This document shows, piece after piece, positions 1 to 7,514 of a stretch of DNA of 64,000 nucleotides. Numbering within the stretch: the stretch's first letter is position 1; each line of letters opens with the position of its first letter. A program made the position numbers and the translations under genes. This DNA is from Streptococcus sp. 29892 (GTDB lineage: Bacteria; Bacillota; Bacilli; Lactobacillales; Streptococcaceae): assembly GCF_032594935.1 (NCBI RefSeq), contig NZ_CP118734.1, positions 1,268,001 to 1,332,000 of the forward strand, given 5' to 3'. The notes under the pieces were generated by a model. It was given only the letters and a program-made list of their open reading frames with translations. It was not told the DNA's origin and did not search any database.

Positions 1-81
1 AATCGCAAGAATATTCAATCCCCAGACAAATTTCTTATTTTCCATGATATTGACTTCATATAATTTCTTTTTCGCTTCCAT
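1..81 (-). CDS. small protein, N-terminal part only (runs off left edge)
   Basis: Twenty-seven codons are visible, starting at the ATG whose complement is at 79-81. A good ribosome binding site (AAGGAG) lies seven bases upstream. The visible part is a charged start (MEAKKKLYEVNIMENKKF) followed by the beginning of a hydrophobic stretch, so a membrane protein is likely. It is the fifth gene in a row of small membrane-protein genes read from one promoter near 944-972. I do not recognise the family and the end of the gene is outside the window. Confidence 0.6.
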   Translation of the reverse strand, partial: MEAKKKLYEVNIMENKKFVWGLNILAI

Positions 82-108
82 CTTTCTTCTCCTTCATTCG
101 CCTACAAG

Positions 109-213
109 CTAGACTAAACTATATAGTCCTAGAGCAACTCCAATCAGTAAGCCAATAATACTTGCGCCTGCAATAATAATTGCTGCCATATCAGATGAAA
201 TGTGTCGTTTCAT
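109..213 (-). CDS. 34-residue membrane peptide
   Basis: This short frame encodes a basic start (MKRHISSD) followed by one hydrophobic helix rich in alanine, isoleucine and glycine, with small-residue spacing that would suit helix packing. It ends LGLYSLV. An AGGAG ribosome binding site sits seven bases before the ATG, and the gene lies 33 bases after the 63-residue gene and 27 bases before the next start. Those positions, together with the ribosome binding site, are the reason to call it real. It is one of at least five small membrane proteins in this operon. No function can be assigned. Confidence 0.6.
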   Translation of the reverse strand: MKRHISSDMAAIIIAGASIIGLLIGVALGLYSLV

Positions 214-246
214 AAGGTTTCTCCTGTCTTTACTTAGATTTTGTTA

Positions 247-438
247 TTATTTTTTCTTTTTGTTAAATTGCAGAGCTAACACTAGTGTCGCCAACAAAGG
301 AGGAAATAGATAACTTAACCCAGTCAAACTCATCTCAAAGCCTAGCAGATTTAGAACTTTAAAGACCAGAATATTGATCAAGAATAAGCTTAGGAAAAGT
401 ACCAACACTTTCATTCCATTTTTAACTGTCTTGTTCAT
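247..438 (-). CDS. small membrane protein, 63 aa
   Basis: The protein has a short basic N-terminus, a first membrane segment at about residues 9-32 and a second at about residues 40-58, and ends in a lysine-rich tail (QFNKKKK), predicting both ends in the cytoplasm. The start overlaps the end of the upstream gene by 17 bases and has its own AGGAG ribosome binding site seven bases away, so translation is probably coupled. The family is not recognised. It belongs to the operon of tiny membrane proteins at 1-879. Confidence 0.65.
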   Translation of the reverse strand: MNKTVKNGMKVLVLFLSLFLINILVFKVLNLLGFEMSLTGLSYLFPPLLATLVLALQFNKKKK

Positions 439-646
439 TTTTCTTCTCCTTTTCTCTGCTGAGAGTGACTTCTAAAAGAAGGAGAGAATTCATCATCATC
501 AAGAGTATCATGGTATCTATCTCCCGACCAAATACGATGTTTTTAACTAAACTATAAATCAAATATAGTGCAACTAGAACCTGCACTCCTCGCACAACGC
601 TTGTTCCTGTAATCAAAATTCCTTTTTTATTGTTATTGTTTTTCAT
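422..646 (-). CDS. small membrane protein, 74 aa
   Basis: The frame is open back to 718, but I place the start at 646 (MKNNNNKKGILITG). This avoids overlap with the upstream gene and puts a lysine-rich start directly before the first membrane segment (about residues 10-32). A second hydrophobic segment covers about residues 44-60, followed by a charged tail (SREKEKKNEQDS). The ribosome binding site is weak (GGTGGAAAG). The gene lies 29 bases after the 67-residue gene in the same direction. The function is unknown. Confidence 0.6.
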   Translation of the reverse strand: MKNNNNKKGILITGTSVVRGVQVLVALYLIYSLVKNIVFGREIDTMILLMMMNSLLLLEVTLSREKEKKNEQDS

Positions 647-675
647 AACTTTCCACCACTTACTCTCGACTAATT

Positions 676-879
676 TTAATCTTCTTCCTTCTGCTCTTTT
701 CTGCCAGCTAGTTTCCACAAGCGCTCATCTGTCACTGCGATAGTGCAAATGGCAAGAACGACATGGGTATTATCCAACTGCTGCCACTTCATAATGTCAG
801 CCAGTAGGACAAAAACTAGATAGATGATCGCCATAAGTTGTACAAAACGTGTGATGTCACTATTGTTTATCTTTTTCAT
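676..879 (-). CDS. small membrane protein, 67 aa, first gene of the operon
   Basis: This is the promoter-proximal gene of the tiny-membrane-protein operon. It has a polar start (MKKINNSDITRF), a membrane segment at about residues 12-30, a second at about residues 38-50 and a charged tail ending GRKEQKEED. An AGGA ribosome binding site precedes the ATG. The predicted transcription start, near 937, leaves a leader of about 58 bases. I do not recognise the family. Similar sets of small hydrophobic genes are often controlled by a small regulator gene, but none is in view. Confidence 0.65.
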   Translation of the reverse strand: MKKINNSDITRFVQLMAIIYLVFVLLADIMKWQQLDNTHVVLAICTIAVTDERLWKLAGRKEQKEED

Positions 880-943
880 ATTTATTTCCTACTTTCTGTT
901 TATTTACCTGATAAATTCGTTTTCATCACTTTATCTTGATATC

Positions 944-1029
944 ATTGTAACACTTCTTTTTCTTTTTGACAAGTATCTTTGTCAAAAAAATAATAATTTT
1001 TGTCAAAAAGTTTATGAAATTTGTCAAAA
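944..1029 (-). promoter_or_regulatory. promoter with phased TTTGTCAAAA repeats (minus strand)
   Basis: On the minus strand there is a -35 TTGTCA (complement 967-972), 17 bases, and a -10 TACAAT (complement 944-949). Three identical plus-strand copies of TTTGTCAAAA start at 978, 999 and 1020, exactly 21 bases apart, about two turns of the helix. The -35 itself lies in a perfect inverted repeat, TTTGACAA at 965-972 and TTGTCAAA at 979-986, with a 6-base spacer. This looks like an array of operator sites for one DNA-binding protein next to the promoter of the tiny-membrane-protein operon. The regulator is not identified. Confidence 0.65.
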
Positions 1030-1111
1030 TGTAGCGAATGATGGTCAGAATGACTATAATAAGATACAAAAAAACTCTTCTACCCAAAGGATAAAAGAGT
1101 TTAGTGAGCGA

Positions 1112-3730
1112 TTAGAGATTGTCAGCCACGCTGTTCAAGAGGGTTTGGATAGCAGAAGCATCGCTACCACCGGCCATGGCCATATCTGGCTTACCACCAC
1201 CACGACCTGCTACGATTGGAGCAAGGACTTTGATGAGGTTGCCTGCATGGACATCGCTTGATTTGCTGGCTACAAGGACATTGACCTTGTCACCGATGGC
1301 TGCTACTAGCACCAAGACATCTGAGTAGTCTTTTTGCTTCCAGTTATCCGCAAAGGTACGGAGGGCGACTGCGTCTGATACTTGGACTTGACTGGCAATG
1401 TAGCGAACACCCTTGGTCTCTTTGACATCTTTGAAGACATCGCCTGCTGCCGCTGCTGCTGCTTTTTCTTTCAAGCTAGCATTTTCTTTTTGCAAGTCAC
1501 GAACTTGTTCTTGAAGGTTTGCGACCTTGTTTGGCACTTCCTTGATTTGTGGTGACTTGATGGTCGCTGCTACTTCTTTGAGCGCATCTTCTTGGTCACG
1601 GTAGGCAAGGAAGGCTTCACGACCTGTTACCGCGATGATACGGCGGGTACCTGAACCGATACCTTCTTCTTTCAAGATCTTGAAAATGCCGATTTCAGCA
1701 GTGTTACCAACATGGGTACCACCACAGAGTTCAATAGAATAGTCACCGATGGTTACCACACGGACATTTTTACCATATTTTTCACCGAAGAGAGCCATGG
1801 CACCCATTTCCTTGGCTGTGTCAATATCGGTCTCAACTGTCACAACTGGAATAGCATTCCAGATTTGCTCATTGACTTCTTCTTCGATACGCCGGAGTTC
1901 TTCAGCAGTAACAGCCTCAAAGTGAGTAAAGTCAAAGCGGAGGAAATCTTGCTCATTCAAGGAACCAGCCTGAGTTGCGTGTTCACCAATGATCTTGTGA
2001 AGAGCCGCATGGAGCAAGTGAGTTGCCGTGTGGTTCTTCTCAACACCACGACGACGATGTGTATCAATTTCAAGTGTGTAAGTTTGACCAAGTGAAATGC
2101 TTGCGGACAGTTCAACTGTGTGCAATGGTTGACCATTTGGCGCTTTCTGCACATCGATGACAGTCGCTACAATATCACCAGTCGCGTTTTTGATGACACC
2201 ACGGTCTGCCACCTGACCACCCATTTCAGCATAGAATGGTGTTTGGTCAAAGACAAGGAGAGCTTGACCTTCTGACACCGCTTCTGTCCGCTCATTGTCG
2301 GCGATAATGACTTCCAACTTGGCATCTAGGCTAGTTTGACCATAGACAAAGGTTGAGCTTTCAGTAATGCCTGCCAGGGTTTCATTTTGCATACCCATTG
2401 AACCGCCTTTGACAACAGCCGCACGCGCACGGTCCTGCTGCTCCTTCATGGCAGCCTTGAAGCCTTCGTGGTCAATCTTGTAGCCTGCATCCTCTGCCAA
2501 TTCTTCTGTCAATTCCACAGGGAAACCATAGGTATCATAGAGTTTGAAGATGTCTTGACCTTCAAGCGTGTCCTTACCAGCCGCTTTCAACTGGGCCAAT
2601 AATTGATCCAAGTGACCGCTACCAGCGTCAATGGTACGAGCAAAGGTTTCTTCCTCACGCTTGACGATTTTCTCGATGAACTCGCGTTTTTCAAGCACTT
2701 CTGGGTAATAGCTTTCCATGATGTTGCCAACTGTTTCCACCAATTTGTAGAGGAATGGTTCTGTGATACCCAAGCGACGACCGTGCATAACCGCACGACG
2801 AAGCAAGCGACGAAGGACATAACCACGGCCTTCATTTCCTGGAAGAGCACCATCACCGATAGCAAATGAAAGAGCACGGATGTGGTCTGCAATGACCTTG
2901 AAGCTCATATTGTCGCCATCTTGGTCATAGGTCTTACCAGAAATCTTTTCTACTTCACGAATGATTGGCAAGAAGAGGTCGGTTTCAAAGTTGGTCTTAG
3001 CCCCTTGGAAAATAGCTGCCAAACGCTCCAAACCTGCGCCCGTATCGATGTTTTTGTTTGGCAATTCCTTGTACTCAGAACGTGGTACCGCTGGATCTGC
3101 GTTGAATTGTGACAATACAATATTCCAAATCTCGATATAACGGTCGTTTTCAATGTCTTCTTCTAGCAAACGAATACCGATATTTTCAGGGTCAAAGTCT
3201 GTGCCACGGTCAAAGAAAATTTCCGTATCTGGACCAGAAGGACCTGCACCGATTTCCCAGAAGTTATCTTCAAGCGGAATGAGATGGCTTGGCTCAACAC
3301 CAAGAGCAATCCAACGGTTGTAAGAATCCACATCGTCTGGATAGTAGGTCATGTAGAGCTTGTCTTTTGGAAAGGCAAACCATTCTGGACTAGTCAAAAG
3401 TTCAAAGCCCCACTCGATTGCTTCATCACGGAAGTAATCTCCGATAGAGAAGTTCCCAAGCATTTCAAACATGGTGTGGTGACGGGCTGTCTTACCAACG
3501 TTTTCAATATCGTTGGTACGGATTGATTTTTGAGCGTTTGTAATCCGTGGATTTTCAGGAATAACAGACCCATCAAAATATTTTTTAAGTGTTGCCACAC
3601 CAGAGTTGATCCAAAGAAGTGTCGGATCGTTGACAGGTACAAGGTTTGCGGAAGGCTCAACAGAGTGGCCTTTTGATTTCCAGAAATCCAACCACATCTG
3701 GCGGATTTGTGCTGATGATAATTGTTTCAT
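1112..3730 (-). CDS. alaS: alanine--tRNA ligase
   Basis: Alanyl-tRNA synthetase (class II, 872 residues, the usual bacterial length) charges tRNA-Ala in the cytoplasm. The N-terminal catalytic core starts [20 protein letters not shown]. The editing domain carries the zinc-site motifs HTATH and CGGTHV, at about residues 565-570 and 665-670. A coiled region follows, then the C-Ala domain with [14 protein letters not shown] near the end. It is the last gene of the group that begins at the alanine T-box near 4.6 kb, with the LURP-one gene between the T-box and alaS. A 213-base gap with a strong hairpin precedes it. Confidence 0.97.
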   Translation of the reverse strand: MKQLSSAQIRQMWLDFWKSKGHSVEPSANLVPVNDPTLLWINSGVATLKKYFDGSVIPENPRITNAQKSIRTNDIENVGKTARHHTMFEMLGNFSIGDYFRDEAIEWGFELLTSPEWFAFPKDKLYMTYYPDDVDSYNRWIALGVEPSHLIPLEDNFWEIGAGPSGPDTEIFFDRGTDFDPENIGIRLLEEDIENDRYIEIWNIVLSQFNADPAVPRSEYKELPNKNIDTGAGLERLAAIFQGAKTNFETDLFLPIIREVEKISGKTYDQDGDNMSFKVIADHIRALSFAIGDGALPGNEGRGYVLRRLLRRAVMHGRRLGITEPFLYKLVETVGNIMESYYPEVLEKREFIEKIVKREEETFARTIDAGSGHLDQLLAQLKAAGKDTLEGQDIFKLYDTYGFPVELTEELAEDAGYKIDHEGFKAAMKEQQDRARAAVVKGGSMGMQNETLAGITESSTFVYGQTSLDAKLEVIIADNERTEAVSEGQALLVFDQTPFYAEMGGQVADRGVIKNATGDIVATVIDVQKAPNGQPLHTVELSASISLGQTYTLEIDTHRRRGVEKNHTATHLLHAALHKIIGEHATQAGSLNEQDFLRFDFTHFEAVTAEELRRIEEEVNEQIWNAIPVVTVETDIDTAKEMGAMALFGEKYGKNVRVVTIGDYSIELCGGTHVGNTAEIGIFKILKEEGIGSGTRRIIAVTGREAFLAYRDQEDALKEVAATIKSPQIKEVPNKVANLQEQVRDLQKENASLKEKAAAAAAGDVFKDVKETKGVRYIASQVQVSDAVALRTFADNWKQKDYSDVLVLVAAIGDKVNVLVASKSSDVHAGNLIKVLAPIVAGRGGGKPDMAMAGGSDASAIQTLLNSVADNL

Positions 3731-3764
3731 AAATATAAGATACTAAGGGCGTTTAGCGGACACC

Positions 3765-3821
3765 GTCAAAATAGAAACCTGACGAGGACGCTGGCGTCTA
3801 GGAAGTGTTTCTCTTTTTGAC
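3765..3821 (-). repeat. compound inverted repeat in the alaS leader
   Basis: Two arms, GTCAAAATAGAAAC at 3765-3778 and GTTTCTCTTTTTGAC at 3807-3821, pair almost perfectly and enclose a smaller perfect hairpin, GACG-CTGG-CGTC, at 3787-3798. No U-run follows on the minus strand, so it is not a simple terminator. It may be a leader structure or RNA-processing site for alaS, or a small dispersed repeat. The rest of the 3731-3943 gap shows a second inverted repeat near 3890-3920 (GCTAGC arms) and no gene. Confidence 0.5.
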
Positions 3822-3943
3822 AAAGTCCCTAGCCCGAGTTCATTTCACAATAAACTCGATGCCCTTTCCTTTCGTTTTTATTAGACTGGTTCAATCTAGC
3901 AAGCTAGCCAACTAAACCATTTTTAAAAAATTTTATGTTAGGG

Positions 3944-4429
3944 TTAACTCGATGCATCTTCCATCATTTCGACATAGTCGATTGCGACCACTAAAGAAAT
4001 GACCAAGTCTGCATAGTCATCCTCTAAAACCGTTACCGAGTAACGAGAAGTCAGATGAAAGAGTTCTTTGGAGATTTCAGCTACTAGCTGACCATCAGGT
4101 TTTTTCAGTTGAAAATCTAAATCCCAGATATTGCCTTCTAGGATCAAGCCTAGATTTTCCACGCTATAGCGGTCCTTTAAAAAGGTATATTCTTTTTGCA
4201 AGTAGAAAGAATGCCCGTCCGCCATATCAATGGTAAATTGGGGTAGGAAGGTCAAAAATTTCTTGGTAATCCGACAAACTTCTCCACCTCTGGCATTGGT
4301 CACCGTAAACCGCTTGGGAATTTCAAAGAAGGTGCCCTCTACCTGATAAGCAAGCTGTCCATGACTATCATGAATATCAAATTTTTCACCACCCAAGATA
4401 AAACGTTGTTTGACCTGAAATTGCTTCAT
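3944..4429 (-). CDS. LURP-one-related family protein
   Basis: The 161-residue product matches what I know of the LURP-one-related (tubby-like beta-barrel) family. It begins MKQFQVKQRFILGGEKFDI, with repeated short strands and phrases such as DSHGQLAYQVEGTFF, and has no signal peptide or membrane segment. The biochemical role in bacteria is not established. I chose the ATG at 4429 because GGAGG lies just upstream; a longer reading from a TTG would run into the T-box terminator. It is the first gene after the alanine T-box and lies 213 bases before alaS, so its expression is probably tied to alanine-tRNA charging. Confidence 0.8.
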   Translation of the reverse strand: MKQFQVKQRFILGGEKFDIHDSHGQLAYQVEGTFFEIPKRFTVTNARGGEVCRITKKFLTFLPQFTIDMADGHSFYLQKEYTFLKDRYSVENLGLILEGNIWDLDFQLKKPDGQLVAEISKELFHLTSRYSVTVLEDDYADLVISLVVAIDYVEMMEDASS

Positions 4430-4440
4430 GATTTCCTCCA

Positions 4441-4612
4441 AAAAAATGACAAGAAACCAAACGAAGGGCGAAAAACCGCGGTACCACCTTCATTCAATGA
4501 CTTGTCATTCTCATTTCATATTCAATGATGTATTCCATTAAGTAGCAAAATACTCGGCTTAGATGGCTCGCAGCAACCGCCAATTTTCTGGACTAAGGGA
4601 TCGAGTATTTAT
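4441..4612 (-). promoter_or_regulatory. T-box leader, probably alanine-responsive
   Basis: On the minus strand the T-box core AAGGTGGTACCGCGG is at the complement of 4476-4490. A stem I pairs AATACTCG (complement 4602-4609) with CGAGTATT (complement 4549-4556). The 3' side of its base reads TAAGCCGAG, which offers GCC, an alanine codon, as specifier (complement 4556-4558). The apical part contains GCTGCGA, fitting the conserved GNUGNRA-type loop. A terminator stem (TGACAAG with CTTGTCA) ends in a run of T directly before the ribosome binding site of the LURP-one gene. Stem I is short, about 60 bases. A weak -10 (TATTAA) lies at 4615-4620. Confidence 0.85.
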
Positions 4613-4630
4613 TCTTAATAGTTTTGGTCC

Positions 4631-5638
4631 TTATTGACCTGAAGAGCTTGATGACTCTGTAGTTGATGAGCTTTCGCTTGTAGTGCTTTCTGTTGTTGAG
4701 CTTTCTGACGTTGAAGAGCTGCTATCCTCTGTGGTCACGTATTGTGAAAGAAGGTTTTGGAAGGCAGGATCTTTAATCTTAACATTAGCTTTTGATAGGG
4801 CATCTTTCAAGACATTTGCTACCAAGGTTGGATCGTTTTGTTTTTGAGTTAAAATGATTTCCTTAAGCTTATCCTTGTAATCTTCCCAGTTAGCTGATTT
4901 TTCAGTCTTAGCTTCTAGTTTAATAACGTAGTAACTTGGTGCAAAAGTCGACTGATCTGTCACGGCAACAACAGAGGCACCTACTTGGCCAGGATTTAAA
5001 GCAAAGATCGCAGATTGAAGTTCCAATGGAACGGTTGTTGAGGTAGAATCAAACTTGATTTCCCCACCATTTTCCTTGGTTGCAGTATCTGTTGAATTAT
5101 CCTTAGCCAACTGAGCGAAGTCAGCACCTTCAGCCTGAGCAGCTGCCAATACTTCCGTAGCTTTTGTCTCATCATCAAGTTTAATGATACGGGCAGTCAC
5201 TTCCGGAGTGTAGGCATCATAAGCAGCCTTATAGTTCTCGTCTGTCAATTCCGCTTCGGCAGCTTGCTTGACAGCATATTCTACCAATTTGTTGGTACGG
5301 ATCTGCTCTTTGTAGCTTTCAGTAGTCATACCTGCTGAAGCAAGTGCTGTCGCAAATGAATCACCATATTGAGCAGCCATTGTGTCATAGGCTTCATTCA
5401 CTTCTGCATCTGTTACTTTATCACCATATTGCTCTTCAAAGACATGACCAATAACCATTGAAAGCAAGACTTGTTGAGCGCTAGCATTCGTCTTCACTTT
5501 CTCATAGAATTCAGATACTGAAATCGTGTTACCTTTCATGGTGATAATATCTTTGTCAGCTGTACTTGAACATGCTGCAAGTGTTACTGCCGCAAGGAGC
5601 GTCACTGCACCTGTAAGAATTTTTTTAGATTTCATCAT
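4631..5638 (-). CDS. prsA: foldase lipoprotein PrsA (parvulin-type peptidyl-prolyl isomerase)
   Basis: PrsA assists folding of secreted proteins on the outer face of the membrane. The 335-residue product has a lipoprotein signal with lipobox LAAC and lipidated Cys23. An N-terminal helical chaperone region follows, then a parvulin domain at roughly residues 145-245 (with GGEIKFDSTS and ALNPGQVGASVV), then a C-terminal arm. The last 35 or so residues are almost only serine, threonine and glutamate. The gene follows the O-methyltransferase gene, as in other streptococci. Its stop codon lies just upstream of the T-box leader. AAAGGAG precedes the first of two adjacent ATG codons. Confidence 0.92.
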   Translation of the reverse strand: MMKSKKILTGAVTLLAAVTLAACSSTADKDIITMKGNTISVSEFYEKVKTNASAQQVLLSMVIGHVFEEQYGDKVTDAEVNEAYDTMAAQYGDSFATALASAGMTTESYKEQIRTNKLVEYAVKQAAEAELTDENYKAAYDAYTPEVTARIIKLDDETKATEVLAAAQAEGADFAQLAKDNSTDTATKENGGEIKFDSTSTTVPLELQSAIFALNPGQVGASVVAVTDQSTFAPSYYVIKLEAKTEKSANWEDYKDKLKEIILTQKQNDPTLVANVLKDALSKANVKIKDPAFQNLLSQYVTTEDSSSSTSESSTTESTTSESSSTTESSSSSGQ

Positions 5639-5700
5639 TTAGAAAATTTCTCCTTTTCTTCATTAACCCTCTCATTATACCATAAAATCTTAAAAAGGGC

Positions 5701-6420
5701 TTAATTTTCTGCAAGCTTTAGGTCAACATTCTCTACATTTTTTCGTAGCATGAGCAGACCATCACTCATGGAAATCAAACTGGCTGTTAAATCAGGATTA
5801 TCCAGGGTCGCATCAAACAAGCGTTGCAAGCCACGGTAAATCGTTCGCTGACCACGGCGAACTTCCATGATGTCTTTAGCAACATCACCGCCTTGGAAAA
5901 TATCATCCAAAACAACCAAGCCACCGACCTTGACCTTTTTCAAGACCTCTGGTAAAAATACGATATATTTGGACTTGGCCGAGTCCATAAAAACAAAGTC
6001 ATAGCTATCATCAGGCAGATCCGGCAGTAAATCCATCGCCTCACCTTCTAACAATTCAATTTGCTTGCGACTATCGAACTTGGCGAAATTTTCCTTGGCA
6101 AAACCAATCATCTCTTCATTGCGGTCGATGGTAGTAATCTGCGAATGCGGACTATTCTCGGCCATCAAAAGAGCAGAAAATCCAATAGCCGTTCCGATTT
6201 CCAAAATACGCTCTGGCTGTAGAGTTTGCATGAGCAAACGGAAATAAGCTACTGTTTCATGAGGGATGACGGGAATATTTTCCTGACGGGCAAAGTCCTC
6301 TAATTCCTTTAAAAATCCTGTATTTTGCGCCTGACGTGTTCGCATAAAGTCCACAATTTCTTCCTTGACAATAGGACGGCGCATATTGTGATTTGCGTTT
6401 TTAGAATATGATTCAACCAT
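5701..6420 (-). CDS. SAM-dependent O-methyltransferase
   Basis: The 239-residue protein belongs to the caffeoyl-CoA O-methyltransferase-like family. It has the SAM-binding motif ILEIGTAIGFSALLMA at about residues 60-75, acidic motif TTIDRNEEM, and metal-site region YDFVFMDSAKSKY followed by VVLDDIFQGG. Its substrate is unknown. I start it at MVESYSKNANHNMRR (6420). The frame extends to 6450, but that part is hydrophobic and contains the -10 box. The -10 lies only seven bases before this ATG, so the mRNA may have almost no leader. It stands directly upstream of prsA and is probably co-transcribed with it. Confidence 0.85.
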   Translation of the reverse strand: MVESYSKNANHNMRRPIVKEEIVDFMRTRQAQNTGFLKELEDFARQENIPVIPHETVAYFRLLMQTLQPERILEIGTAIGFSALLMAENSPHSQITTIDRNEEMIGFAKENFAKFDSRKQIELLEGEAMDLLPDLPDDSYDFVFMDSAKSKYIVFLPEVLKKVKVGGLVVLDDIFQGGDVAKDIMEVRRGQRTIYRGLQRLFDATLDNPDLTASLISMSDGLLMLRKNVENVDLKLAEN

Positions 6421-6427
6421 AGGGACA

Positions 6428-6436
6428 ATTATAACA
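6428..6436 (-). promoter_or_regulatory. extended -10 promoter with almost no leader
   Basis: On the minus strand the sequence TGTTATAAT (complement 6428-6436) is a consensus extended -10 element with TG one base before TATAAT. No good -35 is seen. The transcription start would fall at or next to the ATG of the O-methyltransferase gene at 6420, because only seven bases (TGTCCCT) separate them. This implies a leaderless message, unless an upstream promoter also reads through. Confidence 0.55.
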
Positions 6437-6495
6437 CAAGTCACCAACATTTTCTTCTCTTATATACTAAAAGACAGGATTTCTCCTGCCTTTGT

Positions 6496-7044
6496 TTACA
6501 TATTTTTTGCATAGTCTAGATGATAGCCTAGATTAGCAAAGAGTTTCTGTACACGTTTAATGGTAGCTACTTTACCGAATAACAGATGGTACTGGTCTGC
6601 ATTCATCTCGACAGCAGCCAAACAAAATTGTTCACTAGCATATTTTTCATCAACTACCGCAGCCCAGTCTGGAATAGTGCCTGATAGGTTCAAGCCTGCA
6701 GAGTCCAATTTTAGTGAGATCCCTGCACTTCGTACTTGTTGCAAACGATCAAATGCAGAGGCAAAATCCAACAAAAAATCATTTCGTGGCCGAACACAGA
6801 TATAATGATTGTGTTCTAGGAGAGCCAGTAAGATAAGCAAAAGATTATCCTTCTCATTCTCACCGACATGGCATAAGAATGCATCAAAAGCATCTGGTGA
6901 AAAAATACCTTCAAGCAAATCTAAAATATGGTTGGGATCGCTAGCAAAGACACATTCTTTTAATTGGATAAATAATTCCCTATCACCATTTGATAGTAGG
7001 TCTGCAATCTCAAAAATATCCTGTAAATTTTCTTCTGTCAGCAT
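6496..7044 (-). CDS. unknown protein, DUF6630-like
   Basis: A soluble, acidic 182-residue protein without signal peptide or membrane segment. It starts MLTEENLQDIFEIADLLSN and contains ICVRPRNDFLLDFASAFDRL and a C-terminal HLLFGKVATIKRVQKLFANLGY. The middle reminds me of the DUF6630 family, but I am not certain. It lies 25 bases after the PH-like membrane-protein gene and is followed by the promoter of the O-methyltransferase gene. The pair at 6496-7513 separates pepF from the O-methyltransferase gene, which are neighbours in pneumococcus, so it may be an insertion. Confidence 0.6.
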   Translation of the reverse strand: MLTEENLQDIFEIADLLSNGDRELFIQLKECVFASDPNHILDLLEGIFSPDAFDAFLCHVGENEKDNLLLILLALLEHNHYICVRPRNDFLLDFASAFDRLQQVRSAGISLKLDSAGLNLSGTIPDWAAVVDEKYASEQFCLAAVEMNADQYHLLFGKVATIKRVQKLFANLGYHLDYAKNM

Positions 7045-7069
7045 ACTGCCTCCTATTCATCTTTATTTT

Positions 7070-7513
7070 TTAACTTGGAAACTCCCACATGATATGGGGT
7101 GCAAAAGGGTTGAGGTATTGATAAATGTCATTGAAATCAGCTCCCGAAAGATTATCAATTTTCACCTCAGCTAAAAAAGTTCCTGTTCTTCCTACAATAC
7201 GCATCCGTTTTGAGTAAATATCCCGGTAAATGTAGACAATCTCATAGTGAATTTTCCCAATTTCTGCAACTGGAATGCTTATTCTATCTCCCCAAAGTTT
7301 GTTTTTATACTCTAAACACTGCTGATTGAGGACAAAGACTTGCCCTTGTTTCCGCCACAAAAAAGCATAGAAGGCAGAAGGAAGAGCTAGCAGCATGTAG
7401 CACAATCCTGATAGAATTGCAGGTTCTGGCTTAAAAATTAAGCCCATCCCAATCAATATAAATACCGTGCTAATAACCATAGGTATTACAATCGAGCGTT
7501 TGTAGGAAATCAT
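7070..7513 (-). CDS. membrane protein with PH-like C-terminal domain, unknown
   Basis: The 147-residue protein has two membrane segments (about residues 8-26 and 32-52) followed by a beta-rich soluble part (QVFVLNQQCLEYKNKLWG, RISIPVAEIGKIHY) that resembles bacterial PH-like domains. I start it at MISYKRS (7513), one base after the pepF stop codon. The GGAG inside the end of pepF serves as ribosome binding site, so translation is probably coupled to pepF. The function is unknown. Confidence 0.6.
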   Translation of the reverse strand: MISYKRSIVIPMVISTVFILIGMGLIFKPEPAILSGLCYMLLALPSAFYAFLWRKQGQVFVLNQQCLEYKNKLWGDRISIPVAEIGKIHYEIVYIYRDIYSKRMRIVGRTGTFLAEVKIDNLSGADFNDIYQYLNPFAPHIMWEFPS

Positions 7514-7514
7514 A

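Noticed and set aside
824..1261. A 145-codon open frame on the plus strand
   Set aside because: It crosses the promoter region of the small-gene operon and runs into the antisense of alaS, has no ribosome binding site, and its protein has no family features.
4430..4441. Longer start of the LURP-one protein from a TTG (four extra residues)
   Set aside because: The TTG is part of the T-box terminator T-run and the GGAGG that serves the real ATG.
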